Source of the DNA: Gracilaria vermiculophylla
Taxonomy: Eukaryota > Rhodophyta > Florideophyceae > Gracilariales > Gracilariaceae
NCBI GenBank assembly: GCA_019155205.2
Contig: JAHNZQ020000227.1
Coordinates: 1,530-65,529, forward strand
DNA length: 64,000 nt
Direction: 5' to 3'
In this document: in pieces, positions 10,130 through 20,640 of the stretch
Layout of the letters: the number at the start of each line of letters is the position of its first letter
Position numbering within the stretch: the first letter of the stretch is position 1
The notes under the pieces: generated by a model
What the model saw: only the letters and a program-made list of their open reading frames with translations
Told to the model about the DNA's origin: nothing
The model's database searches: none
Made by a program: the position numbers and the translations under genes

Positions 10130-11577
10130 CTAAACCCCTAAATCCCTGGGTTCCGGTTTCTTCAAAGGAAGACTCAGCACTTCTTTGTTTACCATATCGG
10201 ATAGGTTTACATGTTCCAACCTGTATCCATCTGGAAGAAGTCCGTCGGTTGCGCAGACGTCCTTCGTTGGTTGACTGTTCATTTCCGTGATGTATATCTC
10301 AATGTGTTTGCGCATTGTTTCATTAAGGTATATGTCTCTTGCAACTGGGACGAGTCCGAGGATAAGAGAGCGATCGGGATGTACACATTCTTCTTTCACC
10401 CTGATTAACTTTTTTCCTACTAGCCTCAGTTCATCGTCCAATGTATCCCACACCGTTGGAACAATAGCGTCGTCTTCGGTGTAAATCACAATTCTCGGAG
10501 AAGACGCCTTTTCTGCCTCACTTTTGCGCACTGCACTGGTAGTATTACCCACGTTTCGAAGGAGCACCGGTTTTTTCCAGCCTTCATCCGAACGCGACAC
10601 ACAAATACGGTGCTTCTCTTCGTCAACACTGGCATTTCCATCACTGCACAATTGCCTGGAACAGTGAGCATCTGGCCACATTTCACTCTAAAAACGGTAC
10701 CGTCATTCGCGTCTTTTGGAGTGATGTACTCTCTGAAACCAAGAGTATTACTGCAATAGCTCTTCGATGGTGTTACATAAAATGTCCAAAACTCTTCCGA
10801 CATTGCACTTTCCTCACTTCCAGATCCAACAACAATAAACACCAGAAACACAGCTTCATATTTCGCTTTGTCCGCCACAGACGGCTCATCCACGAAATTC
10901 AGGGATTGTTCAATGTCAACTGGTGCCAATACGCCTTCTTTAGAAAGATAAATGCTTTCAGAATCACGGAGTCTGAGATATCCGCCGGGTTCCGAGTATA
11001 CTTCGGCGACAACGACTTGATATCCCAAGTCCTCATACCATACTGGATATTCGCGATCTCGGGGGTTGGCAACCCCCCAAAGAATACTCGCCAGGCTGTA
11101 TTGAACTGCTGTGAAAGACAAACGAAGCTTAACAGATAGCGTTTTCACTCCGCAAACACGCATGGACCCATTTAAATTGTTGAACACATGGTTGTGCTTC
11201 GCATTCGCAAGAAATCGAAACCGATATTCCTTATATTCATCAGGGACGGACTTCTTGCTTTGAATTTTTGCAATCTCATTCGGCAATACCTCTTTCACAG
11301 CATGGGTTTACCACACCAGTACACTGCTTCCCTCCACTAACTTTTGGACTATGTTGCCCATACAGTTACAGCCTTTGAACATGAGAGGGCTTTCTTCGAA
11401 ACCAATGGTCTCAGAGACTGAAATGCACTTCATATTACTAATTTGAGACGACAGTTTTCGAATGTCTGAACCACTTACGGTGTGTTGGATCAGTCCAATT
11501 CCCTCCGCCTCCAGATCAAGACAATGGTCATTCCATTCAGACAAAAAACCTTGACCACGGCCATTTTGTATCATCAA
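10130..11577 (-). pseudogene. Cupin-like unknown gene, copy 1
   Basis: Three ORFs make one decayed gene. 11308-11577 and 10486-11298 share a frame, split by one stop. 10130-10681 is shifted, and the shift coincides with a T6 run at 10571-10576. The product would be ~480 residues. The middle is beta-strand rich (YEAVFLVFIVVG, then VFRVKCGQMLTVPGNCAVMEM), resembling a cupin strand pair with the P-G-N turn seen in CENP-C-type cupins. This fold call is tentative. The C-terminal ~180 residues resemble 35,232-35,783 (DIYLNETMRKHIE versus DVKLNNATRKRLM; LLPDGYRLEHV versus LTPKGYSVVYKV). It lies between the Ulp1 gene and the divergent helicase gene. Confidence 0.5.
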
Positions 11578-11881
11578 CTACGAACTAATATCATCCCAGT
11601 CCCTCAAGGCATACGTTTACTAGCTGTATTCGTGTAACGCTTAGCGTGCATATTTCAGATCCAGGTTTTATTCCTTTGCCCCACTTAGGGAATTCACCCT
11701 GCCGACATCCATATAATTCCATTGCCTAGAACAGAACACTTAATCATTGTACGGTGCAGACCCATGCTTAACCACATTTCCAGACAAGTTTATGCCGTGT
11801 TCAAACTGTATAAAAACGTGTAAACAAGTGTACTGGACGTCAACCTTTCACCCCAGAAAATTTGGTAATTTTTTAAAAAAA

Positions 11882-12031
11882 CTTGATTTTCGGGGACTTC
11901 CCGGCCAATCTATAAAATTCTAAGCGAGCCCCACTTCAGGGACTTCGCTTAGAATTGTATGGATCGGCCAGGAAGTCCCCGAAAATCAAGGACTTCGATT
12001 AGAAATTAATAGATCGGCCAGGAAGTCCCCC
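11882..12031. repeat. Near-perfect ~47-bp inverted repeat plus a tandem half-copy
   Basis: Left arm 11882-11928 (starting CTTGATTTTCGGGGACTTCC) pairs with right arm 11945-11990 over a ~16-base loop, with only a few mismatches. A third partial copy in direct orientation (GATCGGCCAGGAAGTCCCC) follows at 11991-12031. It is a foldback or MITE-like unit, or possibly a structured RNA end. The next ~850 bases (12,032-12,900) hold no supported gene. Confidence 0.75.
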
Positions 12032-12910
12032 CCGACCCCTCATTGTGGGCGTCGTGCCCAATCCGCCGTAGAGGGCTCGGCCCTAACAAACCTCATTACC
12101 CATTACACTCCGCCATTTCCCATTCCCTTTCTCACCGCACCCATGGCTTCGTCATGCACAACATCTATATGTCCATTGTGATGCACACCTCCTCCATTCG
12201 AATTCACCCTTTGCAGTCTACCATCCTTCCCCCGCACGCCTTCCATACCTTTCCTTGCTGCTTAAACAACTCAAAGCCCATTCATTACACAAGTGTTTTC
12301 TTTTCAATTTCGGGCCCAATACTTATTTACTTATTCCTGACGCCGTTTAGCCTAACCCCTCAGCCACCAGTGCAATTGTCGTCCTATCTGTTATATATTC
12401 TCTTTTTGTAAAACAGAATTTTGTTACGGTTCTTCACGTTACAGGTATTGAGAATAATTAGAGCATTCTAAATAATCCTAAGAAGCATTCTTCAGATTAC
12501 ACTTCTATCTTGGCGTTCTTTCTCCAGTCCCCCTTTTGTCATTTCCAAAGTCCCCTAACGCCTTTGCAAATTTCTTTTCTGCGTTTACCCTTGTTTTCCA
12601 ACCTTTTGGTTTCCAAATAACAGTTCTTCAACAGAATACATATGCCCCTTGCCAAGTGTGCCCCCCTGATTGATTTTACTGTCCCCCTGTGAGGGGACCG
12701 TCACATTCTATTTTCATTTGACAGACTCACTTTTACATTCCGCATTCTGTTTTGTTTATCACCTGAAAGTACAACCCGCCATTGAGAAGCATACGACTTT
12801 CATCCTTATTCTCAAGGGTTCTTCCATTCTGTACCTGAAACAGAATCTTACATCCCCGCTTTAGTCAGTCACCAGTTTCTAAACCCCCCTACCCTCATCT
12901 ATCGACCATT

Positions 12911-14958
12911 ATGGAAGATAACCGTGTGTCTAATGGGATCCATTCCATTGGACTCTTTCCGATATGCATCTGTTCCAAAGTGGGACTTTCTTCTCCTCGC
13001 AGGATACTCGAGCACACTACCCACAACCATGGAGTTGACAGTGTTAAGGCCAAGATTCTTTCAACGACTGTATGGAACAAGAATCTCACCATGGAATCCT
13101 CTCTTCCAAAGTCTTCTCTGTGAAGTTATTATCCGTCTGGCCAAGAACATTCTAACCCTTCGGTTCAAGTGTTACAGCAAGATAATTTCTCACCCCTTCC
13201 TCCGCTACTAGGCCTTTCTGTAGTGAAAGATTTTCAATGTTCCTCTTGTTCCTCATGCTACACGGATGTTAGAAGTCTTAATGCTCACCTGGTCACTGCC
13301 CTCTGTCATGAAAATCCTTGTGCTGAAATCCAGCGGATAGAAGCTCGTGGAATGGTTCAGCTCCAGACTGTGAACGGGGGTAGAGCACGTCGTTTGTACC
13401 CGGTTCAAGATACTCCTCCTGTGGGAGAGATTTTTTTGGCTGCATGTAACGAAGACAACAGCCCTCGTCAAGATAACTATCCTCCAACCCCTCCGGAATA
13501 CGATCATGGATCATCCGATGGGATGAAGAAATTTGCGGACAGGGTTATGTCGTGTATCTTACATGCACAGAGAAGGCGTACCACCTTTTTCACTCCCGAT
13601 GTGAAGATGAAGACAACGTTTATTTCAATTTCGCGCCTGGCTGAAGTGCTGCAGACTCGTAAGGTTTCTTTTCAACCAGCAGTAGAACTTTGCAGCCCAA
13701 ACAATGGCAATGATTCACTGTGGGACATGGTATTTCAATACGTGTTGGCATACCTACTCGCGCTCCGGAACCTTACACTTGATATACAAAACTGTATGTT
13801 GAAGGCAATTAATTTGCGATCACGGGCAATACTCGTTACGAGTTCCGCCCCGTATCAGGTACTTCTGCAAAAGGTTACGCTACAGAAATCTGTCGATTTG
13901 TAATGTTTTCGATCCGGACATGGATAGACAATCCCGAGCTTTGCGAAGACGATACATCGGGACTGGTCTCGTTATCTGTTCATGAACCCATAACAAATAA
14001 CGGAACACCTCCACTGCAGAGGCGATATGAAAGATTACATTTTCTTTTGCGATGTCTCGTGCTTGAAACAAGGCCTCTATTTTCACGTTCAGCCTCCTTT
14101 TGCGGTGAAAAACTTTGTGGCATGCCGATGTGTGTACCAAGAAACATTAGACACCGGTCTCGATGCGAGGACTTCACACAGATTTGCGGAGGCCTGGGAA
14201 ATCTCAAAACCTCTCGCTGCTTTACAATTTGCCATCTCTTCTTGTGCTAAACATGACATCGTATTCTGGCAGACAAAGCACACAACATATTCACCAACGT
14301 TGTTATCAGAAGATATGGAAATTGAGATGAATCAAATTTTCTCTGCGGTAGACGTCAACAAACACACTGCATAGTCCTTTGTTCGTTCTACACTCGATTT
14401 AGCCATGGGCATCATCGACGAAGAAGATATTCGCGTCAGCTTTGAGACTTATTATGAGCATGCAGTGTGTGGTATCGTGAAGGATGTTCATTTGTCTTTG
14501 AAACGTTTTGGTAGCCTGGTTGAAAGTGCTCAAAATGAAATTCACACCTTGATGTTCAAGTCCCTCCTTCTCGGTTCCAGCCTTTCTCGTGGTTTCTTCA
14601 CAATGCTATACTCCTTGCAAGACAACTTCAAGGACAAATCCGTTGGCGGTAATTTCATGACTTGTATCGAAAAACAGAATAATTGGATCAAACATAACAT
14701 CGGGTTTGTGTTTGCCACATTATCCCAACCTCCCGGCTTGTTTGTTTGTACACCAGAAGTGTGACGTTCCTCTGATGCCAGCCTAGCAAGTGCCTGTGCC
14801 GATGTATTTGTAGTTATAATGTGGAAGTCCAAGGTATCAGCATGGCTGTGTAATGCACTAAAACTACAGGAACTTCTTGTGTTCTGCATACATATATCGT
14901 CTGGTTCTCCTGTACGTGCAACGGAGCTTTTCACTTTACGTCTGTCAAACGACTCCAC
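12911..14958 (+). pseudogene. N-terminal part of C2H2/RecQ-like helicase gene, copy 1
   Basis: Frame shared by ORFs 12911-13123, 13169-13903, 14027-14374 and 14405-14764 and by the open sequence to 14958, broken by single stops. After a short N-terminus comes LLGLSVVKDFQCSSCSSCY...LNAHLVTALCH, a C2H2-like finger that in fungal subtelomeric helicases and 'ORSEF9/DUF3505-type' proteins stands at this place. The central part aligns with 41.9-42.7 kb (PLAALQFAISSCAKH versus HLLAALQYAVAACAIH; VRDIHLAL versus VKDVHLSL). Near the end, 14897-14929 reads SSGSPVRATEL, matching ASGSPARGTEI in copy 2. The 5' end lacks the ParB-like module of copy 2. Confidence 0.65.
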
Positions 14959-14994
14959 GGTCTGAGAAACCTATTTATTTCTCAGTTCCAGACC

Positions 14995-15807
14995 ATGATT
15001 GTCACCACGTGGCTGAAGACTAAGAATGTGAAAGGATTCTCGAAACCGGTTCCTCGTTTTCCAGATGCAAAGACAAGTGAGCTCCTGCTTTCTTACATTT
15101 CATTGATTCGTCCCGTTGAGGTGGCGATGATTTCGGCGCTGTACGGATCTGATTACGGAGAACTACAGGGGTCTTACCTTTTCAGCAACAAAGGTAAGCC
15201 GTTTTCCGAACAACATAAAGCGAAGTCCTCATCTTTACTTGAAGAACTTGACAACGAGTCTCAACATGTAGAACATGTACAAACTGATCATAGCGTTGCA
15301 ATTGCGGAACGTCTTTATGTAAGATCCCGAGATGAGCTTTCAAAGCTTCAACGGTCTAGCATTTGCGCTTATCGCTCTTGGTCCAAAGAGTAGCATAAGT
15401 CTCTAGGTCTCTCCGCGATCATGGAAAAGCGCACTGCAGAGAACGTAAGCGGCCAAGATCTTTCTATCAGGAAGAAGGCAAGAAATGATAAGGAATCTGA
15501 TTCACATGTTCGGAAAGGTGTTCATGCAACGACTGATTTTCCGCCAGCCCTTGGCTCTTTGTTTATTGCTCGGTCAAAACAGTTTAAACATCCGTCATCC
15601 TCACCGACTATTCAAATTACAGCAGCAACATTAAAAAAGGACGTCGCTTTACGTTATCAGGTGTACAGCTCGAAGAGTTTTGACCTTATGCTAAACACAA
15701 ACTCTACTAGTTCTATTTCCCAAACGAATGCAACCAATGAACCGGGAACTATCTACGAGCATGAACTACCTATATTTCTCAAACATCTACAGGCTATGTT
15801 TTCATGA
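14995..15807 (+). pseudogene. Linker region of helicase gene, copy 1
   Basis: Frame shifts once relative to the N-terminal part, then stays constant to 17,979. The segment TSELLLSYISLIRPVEV is the conserved 'RYL-x-RPxE' stretch that precedes the helicase in fungal telomere-linked helicase-like proteins, and copy 2 has TCELLLTHITLIRPLET. An in-frame TAG (15391-15393) splits it into two ORFs, and a TGA (15805-15807) separates it from the helicase. The second ORF starts with a bipartite-like basic stretch (RKKARNDK) that could be nuclear targeting. Confidence 0.55.
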
Positions 15808-17028
15808 GTGGATGCACGTTTCCGTTCTATGGTTCAGTTCAAGGTTGTTGTTCGAATCGCGAAAAGGCGGGAAAAAGTATTGGTCGTGATGCCAATAGGG
15901 GCGGGGAAGACAATATGTTATTTGCTCCCCGTCTTTATGGAGCGCAAATGTTACAGTACGGTCTTGGTCGTTCCACTGCGATCCTTGGCAAAAGAAATGA
16001 ATGTAAGAGCGGAGAGTTTTGGATTGAAAGTGGCCACGAATATGAATGGCCTACATGAAGACTATGCCGATCTTTACATGTTTTTCCCCGAGCACTTAAG
16101 GGAGCAACCTTTCAAGAGACTTATACAACGCATGGTTTCAGATAGAAGACTAGCTCGTCTCATAGTTGACGGAGCTCATCTATATGCATCCTGGTCTTCT
16201 TTCCGACCCAGCCTTAGAGACTTGCGGCATGGTCTCCGTGAAGTTCCGCCGAATATTCCTCGCATTCTTCTTACTGCAACCGCTCCACCTTCTGAGCGTT
16301 CCGATCTAGTAGCGCAGCACGACATTGAATTCTCCATGGTTCCTAGCGTACCTACTGTCCGAAAGAATCTGTTGTTTTCTGTCGTCTACGCCAAACATAG
16401 TCTGGGCATTAGTCGATGTCCCAAAGGAAAATTTTGCAGCAGTCACAGCCAGCTATTGAGATCGGCAATGGATACAATAGATGAAAAGCTGAACGAGCTT
16501 CTCTCATACCTTCCGCCAAACTCGTCATTTCGCATTTTGGTGTACGTTATGAGAAGAATGGATGTTCAGAATATGGTTGATGTTCTTCAAAATACGTATG
16601 GGACACAGGTGTTATCTGCTAAAGGTCCCTCACAGGTTTCAGTTACAAAGCGTATGTCTATACTTTCGTATCTCGCCGGTATGGGACCAGATATGGAAAC
16701 AAGTATGTACAATGCATGGATGGACAGCACTGATTGTGTAGAGATTTGTTCTACTGCATTTCCAACTAACCGCATAAGACTTATGGTTTGCACTTGTGCA
16801 TTCGGGGCTGGACTAGACGCCCCAGATGTTCGGCATGCAATACATGTTAGCGGCTCTTCCTCACTTTCTGATCACGTACAGGAAGCTGGTAGAGCTGGTA
16901 GGGATGGGAAACCGGCTTTTTGTGTTACAGTGTACACGAAGGAATTCGGGAGTTCTATGGAATCTTTTCTAGAGTCCAAGGCTAAGCAGACGCGGAAAAA
17001 AGAGGACTTCGATTCAATGCGCAAATAG
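15808..17028 (+). pseudogene. RecQ-like superfamily 2 helicase domain, copy 1
   Basis: About 400 residues in the same frame as its neighbours; the nominal start is GTG directly after a TGA, so it is an interior segment. Helicase motifs in order: I MPIGAGKT (about 28-35), Ia VPLRSL, II VDGAHLY, III LLTATAPP, IV region RILVYVMRR, V CTCAFGAGLDAPDVRHAIH, VI QEAGRAGRDGK. The arrangement is that of RecQ helicases, 3'-5' DNA unwinding ATPases. Motif II normally reads DEAH or DEVH, and the Glu is replaced by Gly here, so ATP hydrolysis should be lost. Family placement (subtelomeric RecQ-like rather than housekeeping RecQ) follows from the flanking domains. Confidence 0.85.
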
Positions 17029-17046
17029 AGAGAAGAACAGAAATGG

Positions 17047-17979
17047 TTGGAAAACAGAATTTTATGGCGCAAAAACTGGCTTTACTCATATATGGATGGC
17101 ATTGAACCAGGTGTTTGTCCCCTTGACTCGGACTCGTTGAATTGTGATATATGTTTGGCACTCGAAAACGGAAGTGCAGCTGGCCGAATTCAAGAACCTC
17201 TCTCTTTCTTTCCTAGGTGCGAAATCCGCAGCCTCTCTCCTATTCCAAACAAAGTACGTGATTTGTCTGACACACCTTTGACCGCGCAGAAAGAATCTCT
17301 GAAGATGGGCATATCTCTGAAGCATGAGTGACCGTTAGCAGTGGAGGCCAGTAGCGTTGACTGTGCGCTAGACGTCAGTTAATCATTGCTTCGTCGTTTT
17401 GAACACGATTGCCTCCAATGTATCCTTATTGATTTTCAAACTGTTCGAATGGTTAACCCGACATTCGGAAAACATCACAATTGTTCGTGGATGCGCGAAA
17501 GATGTTTTCAGTGCTTTTCAAGTCATCACAGAGTTTCAGTGTGTCCCAACAAGCTCCGAGGTCCCCAAGGTAGTTGTTACAGATGTGGTACCTCCTTTGT
17601 GAAAGGCGTTAAAGTGCACAGGGAAGGATTTGGATGTGGCAGTACTTGCATGCTTGTGCGTCTTCGCGACCTGGGATGGATTTTGTGGCGTATATCGGAG
17701 CAGTCAAGGAACAATACTGTCCACTCGTTATTCTCCAATGAACAATGCAAAGCGTTTCACGACTACCCAAAAACTTCAATCCTGTCTGTAAAGTCGAACG
17801 GCAACTCCACGGATTTGTTCTTCTCAGAGTGGCTTAACAACGAAGAGAACGATCTCCCAGGTATCCTCAAATTAGGTTTCTGGTTTGCAAACAGAACCTA
17901 TTACACAGTCTCAAAATTTATAGTTCCTTATAAAAACAATAGAGTCCATTTTCATGGGTTGCACTTCACCGACTTGTAA
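17047..17979 (+). pseudogene. C-terminal zinc-knuckle region of helicase gene, copy 1
   Basis: Same frame as the helicase, with stops at 17026-17028 and 17329-17331 and a further one before 17386. It starts with helicase C-terminal sequence (RILWRKNWLYSYMDG, CPLDSDSLNCDICL). It ends with CFQCFSSHHRVSVCP, a CCHC-type knuckle, then CYRCG and a Trp-rich segment (LGWILWRI). Copy 2 has CFRCFSPKHQAVKCP, CYKC and LAWVLWHS. The knuckle probably binds nucleic acid. Translation ends at a TAA after 17979 and the following 300 bases hold nothing recognisable. Confidence 0.65.
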
Positions 17980-18359
17980 TTTACTACTGGTTTCTTTATT
18001 GCCCCAGCTTTCTGATGGCTGGCTTCTCTTTCAACAGGTAGCATTGTGCTTCTTTCCAGGAGTGCACAGGTCCTTTTTGCAATTTGCGTACTGTCCCGTT
18101 TTGCTTTTTTGGTCTTGAGCAGTGTGTTATATGATTGCCTTACTCCGTTCTGTGTTAGTATACATCGTATTCTCGTGTTATGGCCTTGGAAACTTGTGTC
18201 CTTTGCTTTGTACCTCAGTTGTGTTGCATACAAACTGCTTGTCTTGTGATTTGCGCTCTATAAGGCAGTTCGGAGACATGTTCTGCATTTTGCTCATGTT
18301 ATTGCCTGCTAGAATGGCCATAGCACATTTCAACATCCATGATCGTCACATCCGGAGTT

Positions 18360-19556
18360 ATACAAAACAGACATGCTTCGGATGAGCCCCGTCCCATAGT
18401 ATGGAAAAACTTTAGGCGGGCACCATTGAACAGAGCATATTTAGCCAGGTACACATTTTATCGTACCTTATTCCGCAATTGTGCGTTAGCCGCGTGTGTT
18501 CAAAAGCACCCGTATAATTTTTCGGAAAAATAACAACCTTTTCTCAAGAGCCCCGTTCAAAGCTTGCTGTACTTCCTATGACCACACACGATCCACATAC
18601 ACGACCCCATTACTATTGCCTTACTTCAAAGGATATTACTACAGGAAGCGACGCCGCACATTTTCAACTCCCATTAAGAAACCCCCTAAACCCCTGGATT
18701 CCTACCACAGTACGGTTCAGTCGTCTTCCACGTGGTCTACGTATGACATCAATTGCACCGTACGGTGCAATACTCGTCCACGTGGTCTACGTACAAATGG
18801 TCTAGCACCGTACGTTGCAGCCCTTTCCCACCGACACATAATTCCCACTGTGTAGCGCATGTCCTGTACGACGTGCAAATGGACATCTATGTGCGTTAAT
18901 GGCGTGCATTCAATAGCTTCGGTACAATATTACAGAAACATCACAAACGTTTATCACGAGCTCTGCTCAATAATTGATATAAAACCTTTGACAACATAGA
19001 GTCTTCATACACTACCCCAATACTATTGCCAATCATCAAACCACATTAGTTGATGAGCCCCGTTCAATAGTACTGCAGAAATTTAGGCGAACACCATTGA
19101 ACAGAGCACCCCAAAACCAGCTACATATTTGATGCTACCAATGTGCCAAAATCTACGTTAACGGCATGCGTTCAATGGCTGCCGTAAAATATTGTCAAAA
19201 TTTAACATACATTTCTCACGCGCCCTGTCCAATGGTTGCAGTAACTACTGTGACAACACCCGATCCTCGTACAGTACCCCAATACTATTGCCACACATCA
19301 AAGGATATTACTGGGGTCAGAAATTTATGCGTGCACCATTGAACCGAGCTTATTTAGCTAGCTTCACAATTTGTTCTACCAATTTCCAAAATTGTGCGTT
19401 TGTCGCATGCGTTCAATAGCTCCCGTAAACTATTACGGAAAAATAACAACCGTTTATCACGAGCCCTGTTCCATGGTTGCTGTACTTACTGTGACAACAC
19501 ACGATCCCCATACCCTACCTAGAAACCATTGCCTCAGTTCAAGGGATATTTCTAGG
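18360..19556. repeat. ~240-bp tandem satellite, diverged
   Basis: Units recur with starts near 18,545, 18,957, 19,216 and 19,458. Each carries GAGCCCTGTTC-AATGGTTGC, TGACAACA-CGATCC, TACCCCAATACTATTGCC, TTTAGGCG-GCACCATTGAAC and GCATGCGTTCAATGGC-CCGTAAA-TATT. A 300-bp insertion (18.64-18.95 kb) with a telomere-like tract and palindromes interrupts it. Traces occur near 1.13-1.22 kb. No gene is supported inside. Confidence 0.65.
18645..18830. repeat. Telomere-like tract with GCACCGTACGGTGC palindromes
   Basis: CCCCCTAAACCCCT at about 18,682-18,696 is followed by two near-identical CCACGTGGTCTACGTA segments around a perfect 20-bp palindrome, ATTGCACCGTACGGTGCAAT (18752-18771). A third core, GCACCGTACGTTGC, follows near 18,804. 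The start of this block resembles 530-575. Confidence 0.7.
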
Positions 19557-19561
19557 AACGG

Positions 19562-20162
19562 TTCCTGACGGCACTCGGCATTCATGTCGCTCGACGACCT
19601 GCACTGGTCACACAATTCATGAAAGTAATCCTCGGCCCGGCGGTACTGTAGCCTATATTGAACACAGGGGTGCCTCCAATATTCAAAACTTTTAAAGAAC
19701 GCTATAATATGTCATAATCGCCGCGGTAATTCGTTTAGGACCCTGAATTTATTTATTCACCATTATCAATCTTGGCACAGTTTATTCTCGTTCATAAATA
19801 TTATTCAAGAAAATACAAGTCGCTTACTGCTTCAACTAAAAGTTTAAATTTTCTTCGTGGGCTGTATTTAACCAACAGCATATCGTGTACACTGATTTTT
19901 GTCTCTGGAACCCTGGAAAATAAAATTAGCGTTATTTAAATATAACTTGTTCTTGACATCGGTGTTTTTGAAATAATTATTTTTCTAATAGTACTCTTAT
20001 ATTGTTTGGCGTTTTATATATATATTTATCGCAAAATATTAACTACGAACAGATATTACGTACGGATGTCAAAAATATTGTTTTCGATTTTTCCATGTAA
20101 AAATAATTTTCTCAAGTCCGGTTAGTATGTTAAGCGACATGGAGGCTGAGCGCCGTCAGGAA
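19562..20162. mobile_element. AT-rich MITE-like element with TTCCTGACGGC ends
   Basis: The left end reads TTCCTGACGGCACTCGGC. The right end, read on the minus strand from 20162, is TTCCTGACGGCGCTCAGC, so the ~600-bp unit has short terminal inverted repeats. The interior is very AT-rich and has no ORF. A second left end begins at 20166, giving a ~110-bp direct repeat (about 19,562-19,665 and 20,166-20,269) and a perfect 14-bp hairpin at the junction (20149-20162 with 20166-20179). No transposase is present, so the superfamily is unknown. Confidence 0.5.
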
Positions 20163-20333
20163 GGGTTCCTGACGGCGCTGGACACTCATGTTGCTCGACG
20201 TCCTGCATTGCTCAACACATGCATTATATTAATATGTGGGCCAAAAGTACTGTAGGGCACATAGGACACGTGGAAAGTAGACAGATGTTGGCGTGCAGTG
20301 TATTACAGTTTTCTGAATATGATCCTCTTCATT

Positions 20334-20640
20334 CTCAACCGAAAACATTTGGTACACAAAAATATGAATTCAAACTGTTGCGACAACTTGCATTGGTTCT
20401 ATGGCACTCTTCTGCTGAAATGCGTTCTTCTATCGCTGTGAACCTTTTCTCCGAAACTTAAAACTCAACATTCAATAACACAAATAGCTCAAATGTCTCC
20501 TGCGCACGCTCCTCCCAAGTGCGTGACGCCCTCTTCCATTCATGGGTCACTGAATCGGACCCAAGAACCGTCCCCAACCTCGTTCGTTTTATGACTTGGT
20601 ACAAATCCACCAAAGACTTTATTTAAATACTTCCTGTATC
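20334..20640 (+). pseudogene. 5'-truncated third copy of the helicase gene C-terminus
   Basis: From CTCAACCGAAAACATTTGG onward the sequence matches copy 2 from 45,694. The encoded QPKTFGT, ALVLWHSS, MRSSI, SQVRDALFHSW and ESDPRTVPNLVRF correspond residue by residue to the last ~95 codons of that gene, with a TAA at 20,459 as an extra break. Upstream homology stops abruptly, so this is a 5'-truncated duplicate, as retrotransposed copies often are. Confidence 0.8.

Noticed and set aside
12043..12411. 122-codon + strand ORF
   Set aside because: Pro/His/Ser-rich with no motif, no paralogue and low-complexity pyrimidine-rich DNA; likely chance.
18360..19556. Possible CRISPR-like array in the regularly repeated region
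   Set aside because: Units are ~240 bp, diverged along their whole length and lack short identical repeats with unique spacers; it is a satellite.
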